DNA from: Fibrobacter sp. UWT2
GTDB taxonomy: Bacteria > Fibrobacterota > Fibrobacteria > Fibrobacterales > Fibrobacteraceae
Direction: 5' to 3'
DNA length: 64,000 bases
Assembly: GCF_900142545.1 (NCBI RefSeq)
Contig: NZ_FRBF01000001.1
Coordinates: 62,001 to 126,000 of the forward strand
The translations under genes and the position numbers were made by a program. Of the stretch, positions 23,674 to 33,100 are shown piece after piece (the first letter of the stretch is position 1; every line of letters begins with the position of its first letter). The notes beneath the pieces were generated by a model, which had not been told where the DNA came from, did no database searches, and was given only the letters and a program-made list of their open reading frames with translations.

Positions 23674-26055
23674 TTATCTTGAAAGTTCCACTGCGTAGTC
23701 GGCGGCGTTGACGAAGTCTTGCGCGTGCTCGATGGCGATGACGGTGTGGCCCGCTTCGGTGAGGCCGCGGATAAGGTCGAGTAGATGCTGGATGTCCTTT
23801 TGATGGAGACCACGTGCGGGTTCGTCGAAAAGGAAAAGCGTGTTCGGAGCCTTCGCGCGAGCGAGGGCGATGGAAAGGCGCAAGCGGGCGCGTTCACCGC
23901 CGGAGAGGTGCGTCGTAGTCTGTCCGAGTTTCAGGTAGTCGAGGCCCGTATCTACAAGCGGCTTGAGCTTGTCGGCGAAGGGCTTCATGTTGATGAATAG
24001 CTTGTAGGCGTCACCGACTTCTAGGTCATAGATGTCGGCGATGGAAAGCGACTTGAAGCGGACTTCGAGTATTTCATCCTTAAAGCGTCTGCCGAGGCAT
24101 ACGGGGCATTCGGATTCTTCGTAGCCCGCGGGGTCGAGGATAACGCCTTCGCCCTTGCAGTTTTCGCAGCGGCCCCCGGGGGCGTGCGTCGCGAACTTGC
24201 TGGCGGTGTAGCCGCGGACCTTGCTTTCGGGGAGTTTTGCGAACAAATCGCGGAGAATTGTGTTCAGGTTGATGGCCGAGGCAACGGTGCTGCGACGGTT
24301 TCCGTGGAAATCGCCTGTAGAAAGAATCGATAGAGCTTGGATGCCGAGACTTTCAAATTCACCCTTGGTGGCGCGTGGGGCAAGGTTCCTGAAGAAAATC
24401 GTGGACTTGCCGCTACCGCTCTGGCCCGTGATGACGCTGAATTTTTGAATCGGGAAATGCGCGGTGACCGGCTTCATGTCGAACATCGCGAAGTTCTCAA
24501 CATCGATAGTCGCGTCGCTACGCTTCTCGCTTTGACGTTTTAAATTTCTTCCTACTTCCGGCTTCCTACTTCCTACTTCTCTAATCCAATTCCCTGTGGG
24601 CGATACCGGATTGCCAAGAATTTCTTTTGCTGTTCCTTGCAACAGAATTTCTCCGCCTTTTTCGCCGGCGCCAGGACCCATTTCAATGATCCAGTCGGCT
24701 TTCTTGATGAGGGCGGGATTGTGGTCGATGAGGACGAGCGTGTTTCCGCGGGATTGAACCTTCTTGAGGACTTTCCAGAGGGCTTCCACGTCGCTCTGGT
24801 GCAAACCGCTGGCGGGTTCGTCGAGGACAATCAGGAGGTTGTTCAGGTGCCCGGTGCTGAGGCTCGAAAGCCGAAGTCTTTGGACTTCGCCACCCGACAG
24901 GGTGGCGCCTGCACGCCCTGCCGTAAGGTAACCGATGTCAAGGTCGACAATCGCCTGGATGCGGTCAATTAACGTGCGGAATGCGGGTTGCTGCTTTGCC
25001 GACAGTCGATTGTCAAACAGGGCGTGCAGCCGGCTTTCGAGTTCCGCGAAGGGCGTGTTCAAGATGTCTTGCCACGTGGTACGGATTTTGCGCGGCTCAT
25101 CTTCACTTGAAATACATTCAATCGCCGCGTTCAAAAAATTCTGCTTGAGTCTAAGTCCTTTGCAATCAGGGCATTCTTCGCTGTTGTCGCCGTCTTCGAT
25201 GATTCCGGTGCCGCCACATTTTTCGCAAACGCTCGTGCGGGAATACGGCGACAAGTCTTCTGGTGCGAGCGGTCTTGAAAGCTGCGCTCCATGTTCCGGG
25301 CAGCGTGGCACCGTGCTGAAAAGTTTGCGGTTCCCGTTGATGTCTAGAATCAATTCGCCGTGTGTGAGCTTCAAGACTCCATCGACTGCTTCGGCAATGC
25401 GGGTGCGCGTGTTCTCGCGAACAATCACGCGGTCTACGACAATAAAGAATTCCTTCGGGACAATCTTCTTTTCGTTTTCAGTCAAGTCGGCAAGCGAATA
25501 GCTGACTTCATCTGCCATGGCGCGCGTAAAGCCTTGCGCCAGGAACACCGCCGCCAACTTATCGAGACTTGTTCGTTTCTCAACATCAATCCGCGCAAAA
25601 AACTGCAGTTTGCTCCCTTGCGGCAGGCTTGCTATCTCGCGAATCATGTCTTCACGACTCATGCTTTCCATGGGCTTTCCGCAAATGGGGCAGGCAGGCT
25701 TCGCGTACGCTGCAAACAAGGCGCGCAATGTCGAATCGCATTCCGAAATGCTCAAGGCGTAAGCCTTTGCTGGCGTTTCGCCGTGACTTGGGCCAACGGC
25801 AAGGCTTGCGGGTAAACCTTCGGCGCTATCCAGCGGAATAATGCGACGACCGCCGAGCAGTTCCGCCGCAAACGGCGAAAGTGTTTCCAAATAGCGGCGT
25901 TTGGATTCCCCGTGCAGGGTGTCAAGCACAAGCGTCGACTTTCCGCAGCCCGAAGGTCCGCATACAACAGAAATCTTGCCCAGCGGGAACTGGGCATCGA
26001 TATTCTTTAAATTGTGCAGCCTACAGCCGCGAATGGAAATAAAGTTATTCAACAA
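23674..26055 (-). CDS. UvrA-like ABC ATPase (UvrA paralogue)
   Basis: Protein of 793 residues related to excinuclease subunit A but shorter than UvrA (about 940). Two ATPase modules: Walker A GPSGCGKST (about 33) and GQSGSGKST (about 545); signatures LSGGEVQRLRL and LSGGERARLRL; Walker B VLDEPASGLHQ and LFDEPARGLHQ. Zinc-type Cys pairs are present (CPICGK near 123; CEKCGG with CPDCKG; CENCKG with CPVCLG). Such paralogues act in DNA-damage or drug tolerance in some bacteria; the role here is open. Residues 491-502 (EVGSRKPEVGR region) are encoded by a copy of an intergenic repeat, between the two halves. The start is probably TTG and overlaps the end of the GLUG gene by 11 bases, so the two are cotranscribed. 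Confidence 0.75.
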   Translation of the reverse strand: MLNNFISIRGCRLHNLKNIDAQFPLGKISVVCGPSGCGKSTLVLDTLHGESKRRYLETLSPFAAELLGGRRIIPLDSAEGLPASLAVGPSHGETPAKAYALSISECDSTLRALFAAYAKPACPICGKPMESMSREDMIREIASLPQGSKLQFFARIDVEKRTSLDKLAAVFLAQGFTRAMADEVSYSLADLTENEKKIVPKEFFIVVDRVIVRENTRTRIAEAVDGVLKLTHGELILDINGNRKLFSTVPRCPEHGAQLSRPLAPEDLSPYSRTSVCEKCGGTGIIEDGDNSEECPDCKGLRLKQNFLNAAIECISSEDEPRKIRTTWQDILNTPFAELESRLHALFDNRLSAKQQPAFRTLIDRIQAIVDLDIGYLTAGRAGATLSGGEVQRLRLSSLSTGHLNNLLIVLDEPASGLHQSDVEALWKVLKKVQSRGNTLVLIDHNPALIKKADWIIEMGPGAGEKGGEILLQGTAKEILGNPVSPTGNWIREVGSRKPEVGRNLKRQSEKRSDATIDVENFAMFDMKPVTAHFPIQKFSVITGQSGSGKSTIFFRNLAPRATKGEFESLGIQALSILSTGDFHGNRRSTVASAINLNTILRDLFAKLPESKVRGYTASKFATHAPGGRCENCKGEGVILDPAGYEESECPVCLGRRFKDEILEVRFKSLSIADIYDLEVGDAYKLFINMKPFADKLKPLVDTGLDYLKLGQTTTHLSGGERARLRLSIALARAKAPNTLFLFDEPARGLHQKDIQHLLDLIRGLTEAGHTVIAIEHAQDFVNAADYAVELSR
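24548..24580. repeat. Intergenic-type repeat inside the UvrA-like gene
   Basis: On the minus strand the coding sequence reads GAAGTAGGAAGTAGGAAG, CCGGAAGTAGGAAG, the same word family as the intergenic repeats at 20356-20383 and 38479-38520. It keeps the reading frame open and encodes EVGSRKPEVGR in the linker between the two ATPase halves. Confidence 0.8.
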
Positions 26056-29000
26056 TCACCTTTTGCAGTTTCTTTCCGACACGAATCAGGTATGTTCCTG
26101 CTCTCGGTACAGCAATCTGCATGTAGCCTTTTTGTAGAGCACCTGCAGAAACTGTTTTGCCTTGCATGTCGAATAGGACGTAGCTTGCATACTCCTGAAC
26201 GTTCGAAAGCAAAATTGTTCTTCCAGAAACTTCGAGCGAGAAGTTGAAATCCTTGTTGTTCTGTAAGACAAAGACTTTACCCTGGCTGCTAGAAGAATTT
26301 GCACTGCTAGACGATTTGACCGTAGATTCCAAGCTAGAGCTGGAATCTACGCTAGAACTGGACTTTGCCTGCGAACTGGAGGAATCGATTTTCTGGCTGC
26401 TAGACGATTTCTCCTGAACGCTAGAGCTAGAACTTGCCGGAATGCTAGAGCTGGATTTGGGTTCCGAGCTAGAAGATATGGCCTGCGAACTAGAACTTGC
26501 GACAACTGGGGTCGGCTTTTCGTTGAATATGGGGTAGCCTCCGTTGCGAGTCCATATGCCGCTGTTTTGCTTTTCGTTGTTCGACGTGTTCAAGATATTG
26601 ACGAATTTGTCACTCTGCATGGATTCCGTATTCATGGGAGTTATAGCAACAATTGCTGTGAAACTCTTGCTGTTATAGCCACTAGGATTAATAGGATCAA
26701 TGTAAAACATACTCACTTTATCTGCAGTGTCGCGAACGAATGTGGAATCGTAAAAAATGCTTGTGGTGGTGTCTTTAAACGTGCGATCAAATTCATATGC
26801 AAATGGTTCAATGGGGCCTACATAAGCAGCCTTTACTGGCGCCGCATTATAGACATTTTCGTAATAGTTGTGGTAAATGTATTTATTGCCAATAATACCG
26901 CCTGCAGCGGAATCGGATTTTATTTCGCCCCAGTTATAAATATTTTGCATTTTGTTGTATCTTGCGAAACCACTAATCCCGCCTGCAAAAGATTTTTTTC
27001 CACTAGCCGAAATGGACGCTGTATTTGAAACGATGTTCATATCGTTCCATACTGAGAACCCGCATACTCCACCAACATAACTCGTGGTGGTGTCGGTTTC
27101 GTTTGCTACAACTGTGACTGCACCTTCATTAAACGCATAGCTGATTTGATTCTTATCTCCAGATGAACCGGCAATTCCTCCAACATGAGTGCCTGGCTCT
27201 GTCGTGAGGTAAGTCGGGGAACTGTATGCCGTAATTTTTCCTAAATTGCGGACATTCTGGATTGATCCGTTTCCTCCTTCGCCGATAATACCGCCCACGT
27301 GACCGAATCCTGTGATGTTTCCTTTATTGATGCAAGAATCAATGGTTCCTCCTGCTCCTAAAATTCCTCCAAAAATCGCTTGAGACCATCGTGACGAAGT
27401 GGAATCGATGATTGTGATATCGCCTTCGTTTGTAGAATTCTTGACAGAGCCTTCTTTGCCAATGCCGCCGACCTGGAGTATATACTTGATTGCAACGCTA
27501 TCGGCAATGTTGACTTTGATTGAACCCGAGTTTACGCTTGAATCGATAGATGCCGTTCCGCTGGAGATTCCTCCGATGAGAACATTCAATTTGCTTTTGT
27601 TGTAGTTGAATGTAATGTTGCCTTCGTTTCTGGAATTCTTGATTTTTCCTCCATTTACTGCAATGCCTGCGATACTCATACGCTGTTCTTCATCGCTGGC
27701 GAGGTCGCCGTAGAGATTGCCTTTATTTATGGCGTTTTCGATCACGCCTGCATTGGTGAAGGCTATCCCCGCAATGCTTGCGGGCTGTGGGGATGATAAC
27801 TTTATTCCGTTTCGATCAATGGGTAGGCTTATGTTCCCGTAATTGGTTACGTTCTTGATTGTTCCGGCGTTGTATCCCACAAAGCCTGCAATATATTGCA
27901 GGCGTTTAGTTCCTTCCGTAAAATTGCTGTAGTTTTCACAATTTTCGATAATGGCACCTTCTATATTGCTTACAACAAAACCGTATAATTCTACTGCAGT
28001 AGAATCAATAAAGGCATTACGGAGAGAGCTGTTCTGAATGACTCCTTCGTTGTCGTAAGCGAATGCACTGGCGTAATTGGTTGCGTATCCCGAATGAGGA
28101 TTCATGAATGTATTTACCAAGTTGACGTTGCGGAGAACTGCCCCGTTATGAATGCTGGAGAACATCCTGCCGTTTAATCCATATATACTGTGCCCATCGC
28201 CATCGAAAACGAAGTTCTCTAAGAGTGATCCTGTCAGATAATTTTCAGGCAAATATTTTGTGGTGTCTTTGGACAAGTAAATGTTGTTTGCAAGAATCAC
28301 TCGATCAACATACTGGTTTTTCCCGGCAATCCTGCGGGTGGTATTCTTGATGTACCAGGCATACTCGCCAGGGGTCGAAATCACCTGGTAGAGCGAAGAA
28401 TCCTTGTGCATCTTCAATACGGGTTCCTTGAATTCTCCGTTCCATCCGATAATAGGCGTTTTTTCTGTGGGGTTGTCGTTAAATACGACAAGGCTTGAAT
28501 CGGTAATGATGTTGGAGTATTTGGCGTAAATCGTCTGGCTGTCCGTAAATACGGTTGTTTTGGTCACGGGCGTGCCGACAGAGTCTATCCAGCCCTGGAA
28601 GTATCTTCCTTCTTCAGATGCCGCTAGTGGAATTTCTTGTAGATGTCCCTTGGAATCGGTGTAGGCTGTTTTCACGTAAAGGCTGTCGTCAAGCAATATT
28701 TTTTGAATGGGTAAATTGGTGGAATCCGCGAAGAACGGGTATGAACCGTTTGTTGTCCATAGATGCAAAACGGAATAGAATCCGTCAAAACTGCGGTCTA
28801 CGAACACTGTTCCATTTTTTACGATATCATTGAGTTTGCTTGCGAATTCAACGGTTTGCATGTCCTTGGTAGACATGCCGCGCATTTCCCAGTTGATCTC
28901 TTTTGTACTGTCTTTGGCAATAGGCTGAATGCCGGGCACTTCGGTTGTATCATAGAAGCCGCCGATCACTTGGCCGTAGTTGATGGCGATGATACCGCCT

Positions 29001-30253
29001 GTAGAAGCGTTGCCCTTGGCGTTTTCGGTATAAGAGATGGATGAACCGATAATCGCGAAGTTTCGTCCGCAGAGACCGCCGACGTTGCCTCCATCGATGG
29101 AACCCCTGTTGATAGATGCAATGACGCTGCCGTTGATAGATGCTATGTCGTTGCCGCAATCGCCGCCGATACCCCCGGCATAAAGAGATCCTGTTACGGA
29201 ACCTTCGTTGATGCTTTGCGTGCCGCCGCCTTTTCCGGCAAGGCCTCCCGCAATTCCGCCTTTGACTGTGCCTTTGTTGATGCTGTATTGGGCTTTACCC
29301 GAACCGGTAATGCCTCCGACATAAGAAGTGTCCCACCCTTGGATGACGCGCGTGTTTGTGATGGAACCCATGTTTTCGCAGAAATCAGAGTTGCCGTAAC
29401 CGACGATTCCGCCGACTCGGTTCCCGTTTGCTGAAATCGTTCCGCTGTTTTTGCTGTTTGTTGTATGGTCGTCTTCTCCGGCGATACCTCCGACATCGAC
29501 GTCTCTTCTGTATAGATTGTCTCCAGTGACGGTAATGTTTCCGGAATTAATGCTGTTGCTAATTTTTTTGCTTTCACCGACAATGCCACCAATGTTGGCG
29601 TAAATGTCTTTAAAATCAGCGACAATTTCACTAGAATTAGAACAACTGTCTACAGAACCTCTGAGGTATCCGACGATCCCTCCAAGGTGGACCCTTTCGA
29701 AAATGGAACTTGTCGAATCCTCGAAATGAAGCATGTTTTCGATACTGTGAACGTTTATGAGGTCTGCTTTTGCCTGTCCAGCAAAAAAGCCTGCATAAAA
29801 ATATCTATACTGATCGGGCGAACCGGCTTTGTAGTTCAGCGTTGAATGGGCGATGGTCAAGTCTCTGACAGTGCCGTTAAAGAACTCGAACAAGCCTAAC
29901 ACAGAGTCCGGGGATGTAATGTTCAAGCCGGAAATCGTATGGCCGTTTCCGTTAAACTCGCCGCTGAACTTTGCAATGGGTTTCCACTCGAATTCAGAAA
30001 CGCTTGTGGAATCATCTCCAAACACGAGGTCGCTTGCAAGCGTCAACGTGATTGTCGGAACTTCGGCAAGGGTGTCGAGTTGTTCTGCAAGCCCCGCGAG
30101 TTGTTCCGGAGTAGAAATCTCGCATTGGTAGATGCCGTATGCGATTATCGCCTCTTCGTTACATAAGGGCTTTTCTGCCTTGCCACTCCATGCGGCAAGG
30201 CAAGCGGATGCTGCCAAAAGACAGATCGTACTATAAATTTTTATTGAACTCAA
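26045..30253 (-). CDS. Large secreted GLUG-repeat surface protein with T9SS-type C-terminal tail
   Basis: Protein of 1402 residues. Signal peptide 1-20; N-terminal and central arrays of beta-helix-like repeats of the GLUG kind (GGIVGYLRGSVDSCSN, GGIAGEDDHTTNSKNSGTI, GGISGFARYNKMQNIYNWGEI); an InlB-type segment (about residues 515-580, GRYFQGWIDSVGTPV...YAKYS); a linker of repeated Ser runs (about 1250-1325); and a final 70-residue domain (VLFDMQGKTVSAG...GTYLIRVGKKLQKVIVE) that matches the T9SS type A sorting domain style. Likely an exported adhesin or surface structure. The array is interrupted by the InlB region, giving two GLUG blocks. The UvrA-like gene overlaps its end. Confidence 0.8.
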   Translation of the reverse strand: MSSIKIYSTICLLAASACLAAWSGKAEKPLCNEEAIIAYGIYQCEISTPEQLAGLAEQLDTLAEVPTITLTLASDLVFGDDSTSVSEFEWKPIAKFSGEFNGNGHTISGLNITSPDSVLGLFEFFNGTVRDLTIAHSTLNYKAGSPDQYRYFYAGFFAGQAKADLINVHSIENMLHFEDSTSSIFERVHLGGIVGYLRGSVDSCSNSSEIVADFKDIYANIGGIVGESKKISNSINSGNITVTGDNLYRRDVDVGGIAGEDDHTTNSKNSGTISANGNRVGGIVGYGNSDFCENMGSITNTRVIQGWDTSYVGGITGSGKAQYSINKGTVKGGIAGGLAGKGGGTQSINEGSVTGSLYAGGIGGDCGNDIASINGSVIASINRGSIDGGNVGGLCGRNFAIIGSSISYTENAKGNASTGGIIAINYGQVIGGFYDTTEVPGIQPIAKDSTKEINWEMRGMSTKDMQTVEFASKLNDIVKNGTVFVDRSFDGFYSVLHLWTTNGSYPFFADSTNLPIQKILLDDSLYVKTAYTDSKGHLQEIPLAASEEGRYFQGWIDSVGTPVTKTTVFTDSQTIYAKYSNIITDSSLVVFNDNPTEKTPIIGWNGEFKEPVLKMHKDSSLYQVISTPGEYAWYIKNTTRRIAGKNQYVDRVILANNIYLSKDTTKYLPENYLTGSLLENFVFDGDGHSIYGLNGRMFSSIHNGAVLRNVNLVNTFMNPHSGYATNYASAFAYDNEGVIQNSSLRNAFIDSTAVELYGFVVSNIEGAIIENCENYSNFTEGTKRLQYIAGFVGYNAGTIKNVTNYGNISLPIDRNGIKLSSPQPASIAGIAFTNAGVIENAINKGNLYGDLASDEEQRMSIAGIAVNGGKIKNSRNEGNITFNYNKSKLNVLIGGISSGTASIDSSVNSGSIKVNIADSVAIKYILQVGGIGKEGSVKNSTNEGDITIIDSTSSRWSQAIFGGILGAGGTIDSCINKGNITGFGHVGGIIGEGGNGSIQNVRNLGKITAYSSPTYLTTEPGTHVGGIAGSSGDKNQISYAFNEGAVTVVANETDTTTSYVGGVCGFSVWNDMNIVSNTASISASGKKSFAGGISGFARYNKMQNIYNWGEIKSDSAAGGIIGNKYIYHNYYENVYNAAPVKAAYVGPIEPFAYEFDRTFKDTTTSIFYDSTFVRDTADKVSMFYIDPINPSGYNSKSFTAIVAITPMNTESMQSDKFVNILNTSNNEKQNSGIWTRNGGYPIFNEKPTPVVASSSSQAISSSSEPKSSSSIPASSSSSVQEKSSSSQKIDSSSSQAKSSSSVDSSSSLESTVKSSSSANSSSSQGKVFVLQNNKDFNFSLEVSGRTILLSNVQEYASYVLFDMQGKTVSAGALQKGYMQIAVPRAGTYLIRVGKKLQKVIVE

Positions 30254-30282
30254 GATTTTCGCCTTTTAATCCTAAACGGGCT

Positions 30283-30864
30283 TTACTCTCTAATCGTAAA
30301 GCGGAGTTCTCCGAACGGAGTGCAGAAGTCCAAGTTCTCGAGGCCGTTGGTTTCGATGCCGCTGAACATGCGGTAGCCGCCGCCAATCGAAATCTCGAGC
30401 ATCTTCGTGACACGGTAGTTAAAATGCACGGCCATGTCGGCGGTAAAGAAGTAGTCTTCGGATTCAAAGGCTTCGTCGTCCGGTTCCATCACATAGAGGG
30501 CGCCGCCGCCAATTTGAATCGGTACAGAGATGGAAAAGTCGTTGATGCGCACCGGGAACAGTTCCACGAAGCCACCCACGGACATGTACTTGATCATCTG
30601 CTTGTCGGTGACGTTGTAGTTACGCACGTCGCTTAAAAGTCTGGACACCCAGACACCCGTCGAGAGCAGGGGATTGATATCCAGACCGATGCGGAGGTTT
30701 GCAAAGATGGCACCATCATCAGCCACGAGCACGTTACCGCCGCTCACGCCGATGAACGCCTTCAAGCCGTCGTTCGACTTTTCTTCGGGCGAATACTTTA
30801 CGCTCTGCAGTTCTGCGTTTGCGAAGGCCACCAGGGCCACCAAGAGAATGAGAATCTTTTTCAT
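30283..30864 (-). CDS. Small outer-membrane beta-barrel protein, unknown function
   Basis: Protein of 193 residues: signal MKKILILLVALVAFANAE, then alternating hydrophobic strands ending FCTPFGELRFTIRE, with a pattern typical of 8-stranded barrels (DYFFTADMAVHFNYRVTKMLEISIGGGYRMF). No family named with confidence. Lies 29 bases upstream of the GLUG gene on the same strand, so the two could be cotranscribed. Confidence 0.6.
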   Translation of the reverse strand: MKKILILLVALVAFANAELQSVKYSPEEKSNDGLKAFIGVSGGNVLVADDGAIFANLRIGLDINPLLSTGVWVSRLLSDVRNYNVTDKQMIKYMSVGGFVELFPVRINDFSISVPIQIGGGALYVMEPDDEAFESEDYFFTADMAVHFNYRVTKMLEISIGGGYRMFSGIETNGLENLDFCTPFGELRFTIRE

Positions 30865-30892
30865 AAGCTAAGTCCTTTTTCTTACAATGTAT

Positions 30893-30928
30893 AAAAAAAA
30901 CGGCAAATGGCTCTAGGCCAGATTGCCG
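30893..30928 (-). terminator. Rho-independent terminator after the BrkB-family gene
   Basis: On the minus strand CGGCAATCTGGCC-taga-GCCATTTGCCG is followed by a run of eight T. It separates the BrkB-family gene from the small barrel gene. Confidence 0.8.
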
Positions 30929-30958
30929 CTATTTTAATTCTGAAATCCGGAAGCCGAA

Positions 30959-31945
30959 TTACAGTCGATCTTTGGTCATATTCAGGCCTTCGGCGGGGCT
31001 TCCTTCCCAGTTCCAGATGCGATCCTTGGATTCGGGCCAGGTGCAAATCGTCCACACCACGGAATTTCCGCAGAGCACGATGGTCCAGATGCCGAACACC
31101 AGGAAAAGGATAAGGGGAATAAAGGCGAGCGAACCATAGAAGATAGACATACGCGTCACGAGCATGGTCTGGATGAGCATCAGGATTTTTACGTAAATGA
31201 TGATGAAAATCCATGCAAGAACGGTAATGCCGATTGAAGAGACAAGCAACTTTTTCTTGGTGTAGTTCTTGGGGTCCGGTCTTGCGGGGAGCGCATACAG
31301 GGTCAAGAAGATAATCAAGAGGAACGCTCCGTGGAATGTGAGGTACCAGAAAGCGTTGATGAGTCTCTTGAGTACTGACGGGTCAAAATGCAATCCGTCA
31401 ACCACAATGACCGAAAGCGCATTTTGCAGATAGTTCACAAAACCGGCATAAAGACCGATAATGCCTGCAAAGATAAGCAGAAGCGGGGTGTAGATGCGGA
31501 TCTGCTTGTGCAGCGGGCGAGACACCTTGTTTTCCCACACCACGTTGAAGTTCGATTCCAGGCTACCGAAAGCGAGGATGAACGTGATGAATAGACCCAT
31601 GGCTCCAATGAACCCGAGTTTGCCGATAGGCACGTGCTCCGCATTTTTCACGATCGTGATAATCGGGTCGACAGGCCAGTCAAGGTCCAAGAAGGAGAGC
31701 AAGTGCGGCAGGTAGTCCGAGAAAAAGTTGCCGAAACCGACGGCAATGGTAATGGACGTCAGGAGAATGAGAAGCGGAACAACAGCCAAGAAAGTGGTGT
31801 AGGTCAGGGCTGCGGCGCGGGTAAGCCCGTGAAAGTACAGGAAGGACTTGCCTGCAATAATCGCAACCTTGACGGGGGTAACGGAACGTTCGGCAATATA
31901 GTCGAACATCCGCTCCCAGGAAAATTCTTTAATCCAATTTGGCAT
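30959..31945 (-). CDS. YihY/BrkB-family inner-membrane protein
   Basis: Polytopic membrane protein of 328 residues with about six hydrophobic segments (for example AAALTYTTFLAVVPLLILLTSI, FIGAMGLFITFILAFGSL, LLIFAGIIGLYAGFV). The motif RAAALTYTTFLAVVPLL near residue 45 is the family hallmark. Once misnamed RNase BN; members are proposed transporters or envelope factors, function unproven. ATG at 31945 chosen (MPNWIKEF) over one three codons upstream. Twelve bases after the porin-like gene on the same strand, so likely one transcript. Confidence 0.82.
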   Translation of the reverse strand: MPNWIKEFSWERMFDYIAERSVTPVKVAIIAGKSFLYFHGLTRAAALTYTTFLAVVPLLILLTSITIAVGFGNFFSDYLPHLLSFLDLDWPVDPIITIVKNAEHVPIGKLGFIGAMGLFITFILAFGSLESNFNVVWENKVSRPLHKQIRIYTPLLLIFAGIIGLYAGFVNYLQNALSVIVVDGLHFDPSVLKRLINAFWYLTFHGAFLLIIFLTLYALPARPDPKNYTKKKLLVSSIGITVLAWIFIIIYVKILMLIQTMLVTRMSIFYGSLAFIPLILFLVFGIWTIVLCGNSVVWTICTWPESKDRIWNWEGSPAEGLNMTKDRL

Positions 31946-31957
31946 TACGAACAAGAA

Positions 31958-33016
31958 TTACTTGATGGTGCTGGTCAGGCGGAAGGCGAGACCGACATCG
32001 GACATTTCTTTTTCGCTGTAGACGCTAAACTGAATTTTGGACTTGCCGATGCTCTTGACGTAGGCGACGGTCCATGCCCAGTCGTCGTAAGTACCCTTGG
32101 GGGAACCGTCCAGGTTGTCACGCTTGTTGATGTATTCCCATTCCACCATGAGGTGGCTCATCAGGGTGTTCATGAAACCGGTTTTCGGAGCGAGGTCCAA
32201 GCCCAGGTAGAACGGCTGGAAGTAGATGCCCGGCTGGAAATACTTGGATTCGGGGGCGATATAGTTTGCAACTTCGGTATTCAGGTCGTCGTCCTGGGTG
32301 TAAATGCAGGCGTATTCACCGTAGGCACGGAGAATGGGGAGAAATTCGTAGCTGGCGTAGGCGGCTACACGGTGGGTAATATAGGCGGTGTTCTGCACCA
32401 CGTCGATGGCGTTAGAACGGTAGGCCACCTTGACTTCCAGAGGGAAGGTGAACTTCATGTCGTCTTCGATACGAACGTAACCCTGGTTGGCGGTGCCGTT
32501 CTTGGTGGCGACCATGGCGTTCAACTGGTTCAGGCCGTTTTTCCAGCCCATTTCAACAGCGTTGTGGCTGTAATCGCGCATCCAGAGGCCGCGCTTGGTC
32601 AAATCCTTGTCAACATAGGTACCGAAGTTGGTGGACTGGGACCAGTCGGTCTTCCAGCGACCGATTTTCAGGTTCAACTGGTTGTTGTCGTTGAGAGCCC
32701 ACTTGTAGTTCACCCAGTAGAGGTCAGCGAGAATCTTGTCGTAGCTCGTGGTTTTGCCGTCGCCGTCCTTGATCTTGTTGCCGAATTCCGGGGCGAAAAT
32801 GCGGAGCATGATGGTTCCGTCCAGGTTTTCGCTCTTATACTGACCGCCGACGTTGGCGCGAATCCAGCCACTGCTGAAGTTGTTGTCTTCGTCGTTGATG
32901 GACTTGGTGACTTGGGTCTGAACGTTGCCCTTGAGGGTCATATTGTCGGTAGCATCAGCGGCAAAAGCGGAAATGCCCATCGCGAGAGCGGCCGCTGCGA
33001 TTTTCCTGAACTTCAT
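31958..33016 (-). CDS. Porin-like outer-membrane protein
   Basis: Protein of 352 residues from ATG at 33016, which has AAGGAG six bases upstream and opens a signal peptide (MKFRKIAAAALAMGISAFA). The rest alternates as amphipathic strands (NLDGTIMLRIFAPEF, NNQLNLKIGRWKTDW, AAYASYEFLPILRAYGEYACIY) and resembles porin-type barrels. No conserved family name is assigned. Substrate unknown. Divergent from the OmpA-like gene; the 84-base gap holds AT-rich sequence that must carry both promoters. Confidence 0.65.
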   Translation of the reverse strand: MKFRKIAAAALAMGISAFAADATDNMTLKGNVQTQVTKSINDEDNNFSSGWIRANVGGQYKSENLDGTIMLRIFAPEFGNKIKDGDGKTTSYDKILADLYWVNYKWALNDNNQLNLKIGRWKTDWSQSTNFGTYVDKDLTKRGLWMRDYSHNAVEMGWKNGLNQLNAMVATKNGTANQGYVRIEDDMKFTFPLEVKVAYRSNAIDVVQNTAYITHRVAAYASYEFLPILRAYGEYACIYTQDDDLNTEVANYIAPESKYFQPGIYFQPFYLGLDLAPKTGFMNTLMSHLMVEWEYINKRDNLDGSPKGTYDDWAWTVAYVKSIGKSKIQFSVYSEKEMSDVGLAFRLTSTIK

Positions 33017-33100
33017 GTTTACTCCTTGAAGGTTTTTTGTTTTCGTGTCCAAATTTAGAATATTTTTTCTAATTTTGCCTCGATTTTCAAGGAGTGTTCC

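Noticed and set aside
23674-26055. Excinuclease subunit UvrA proper
   Set aside because: About 150 residues shorter than UvrA, and its position next to a surface protein gene suggests a paralogue rather than the repair subunit.
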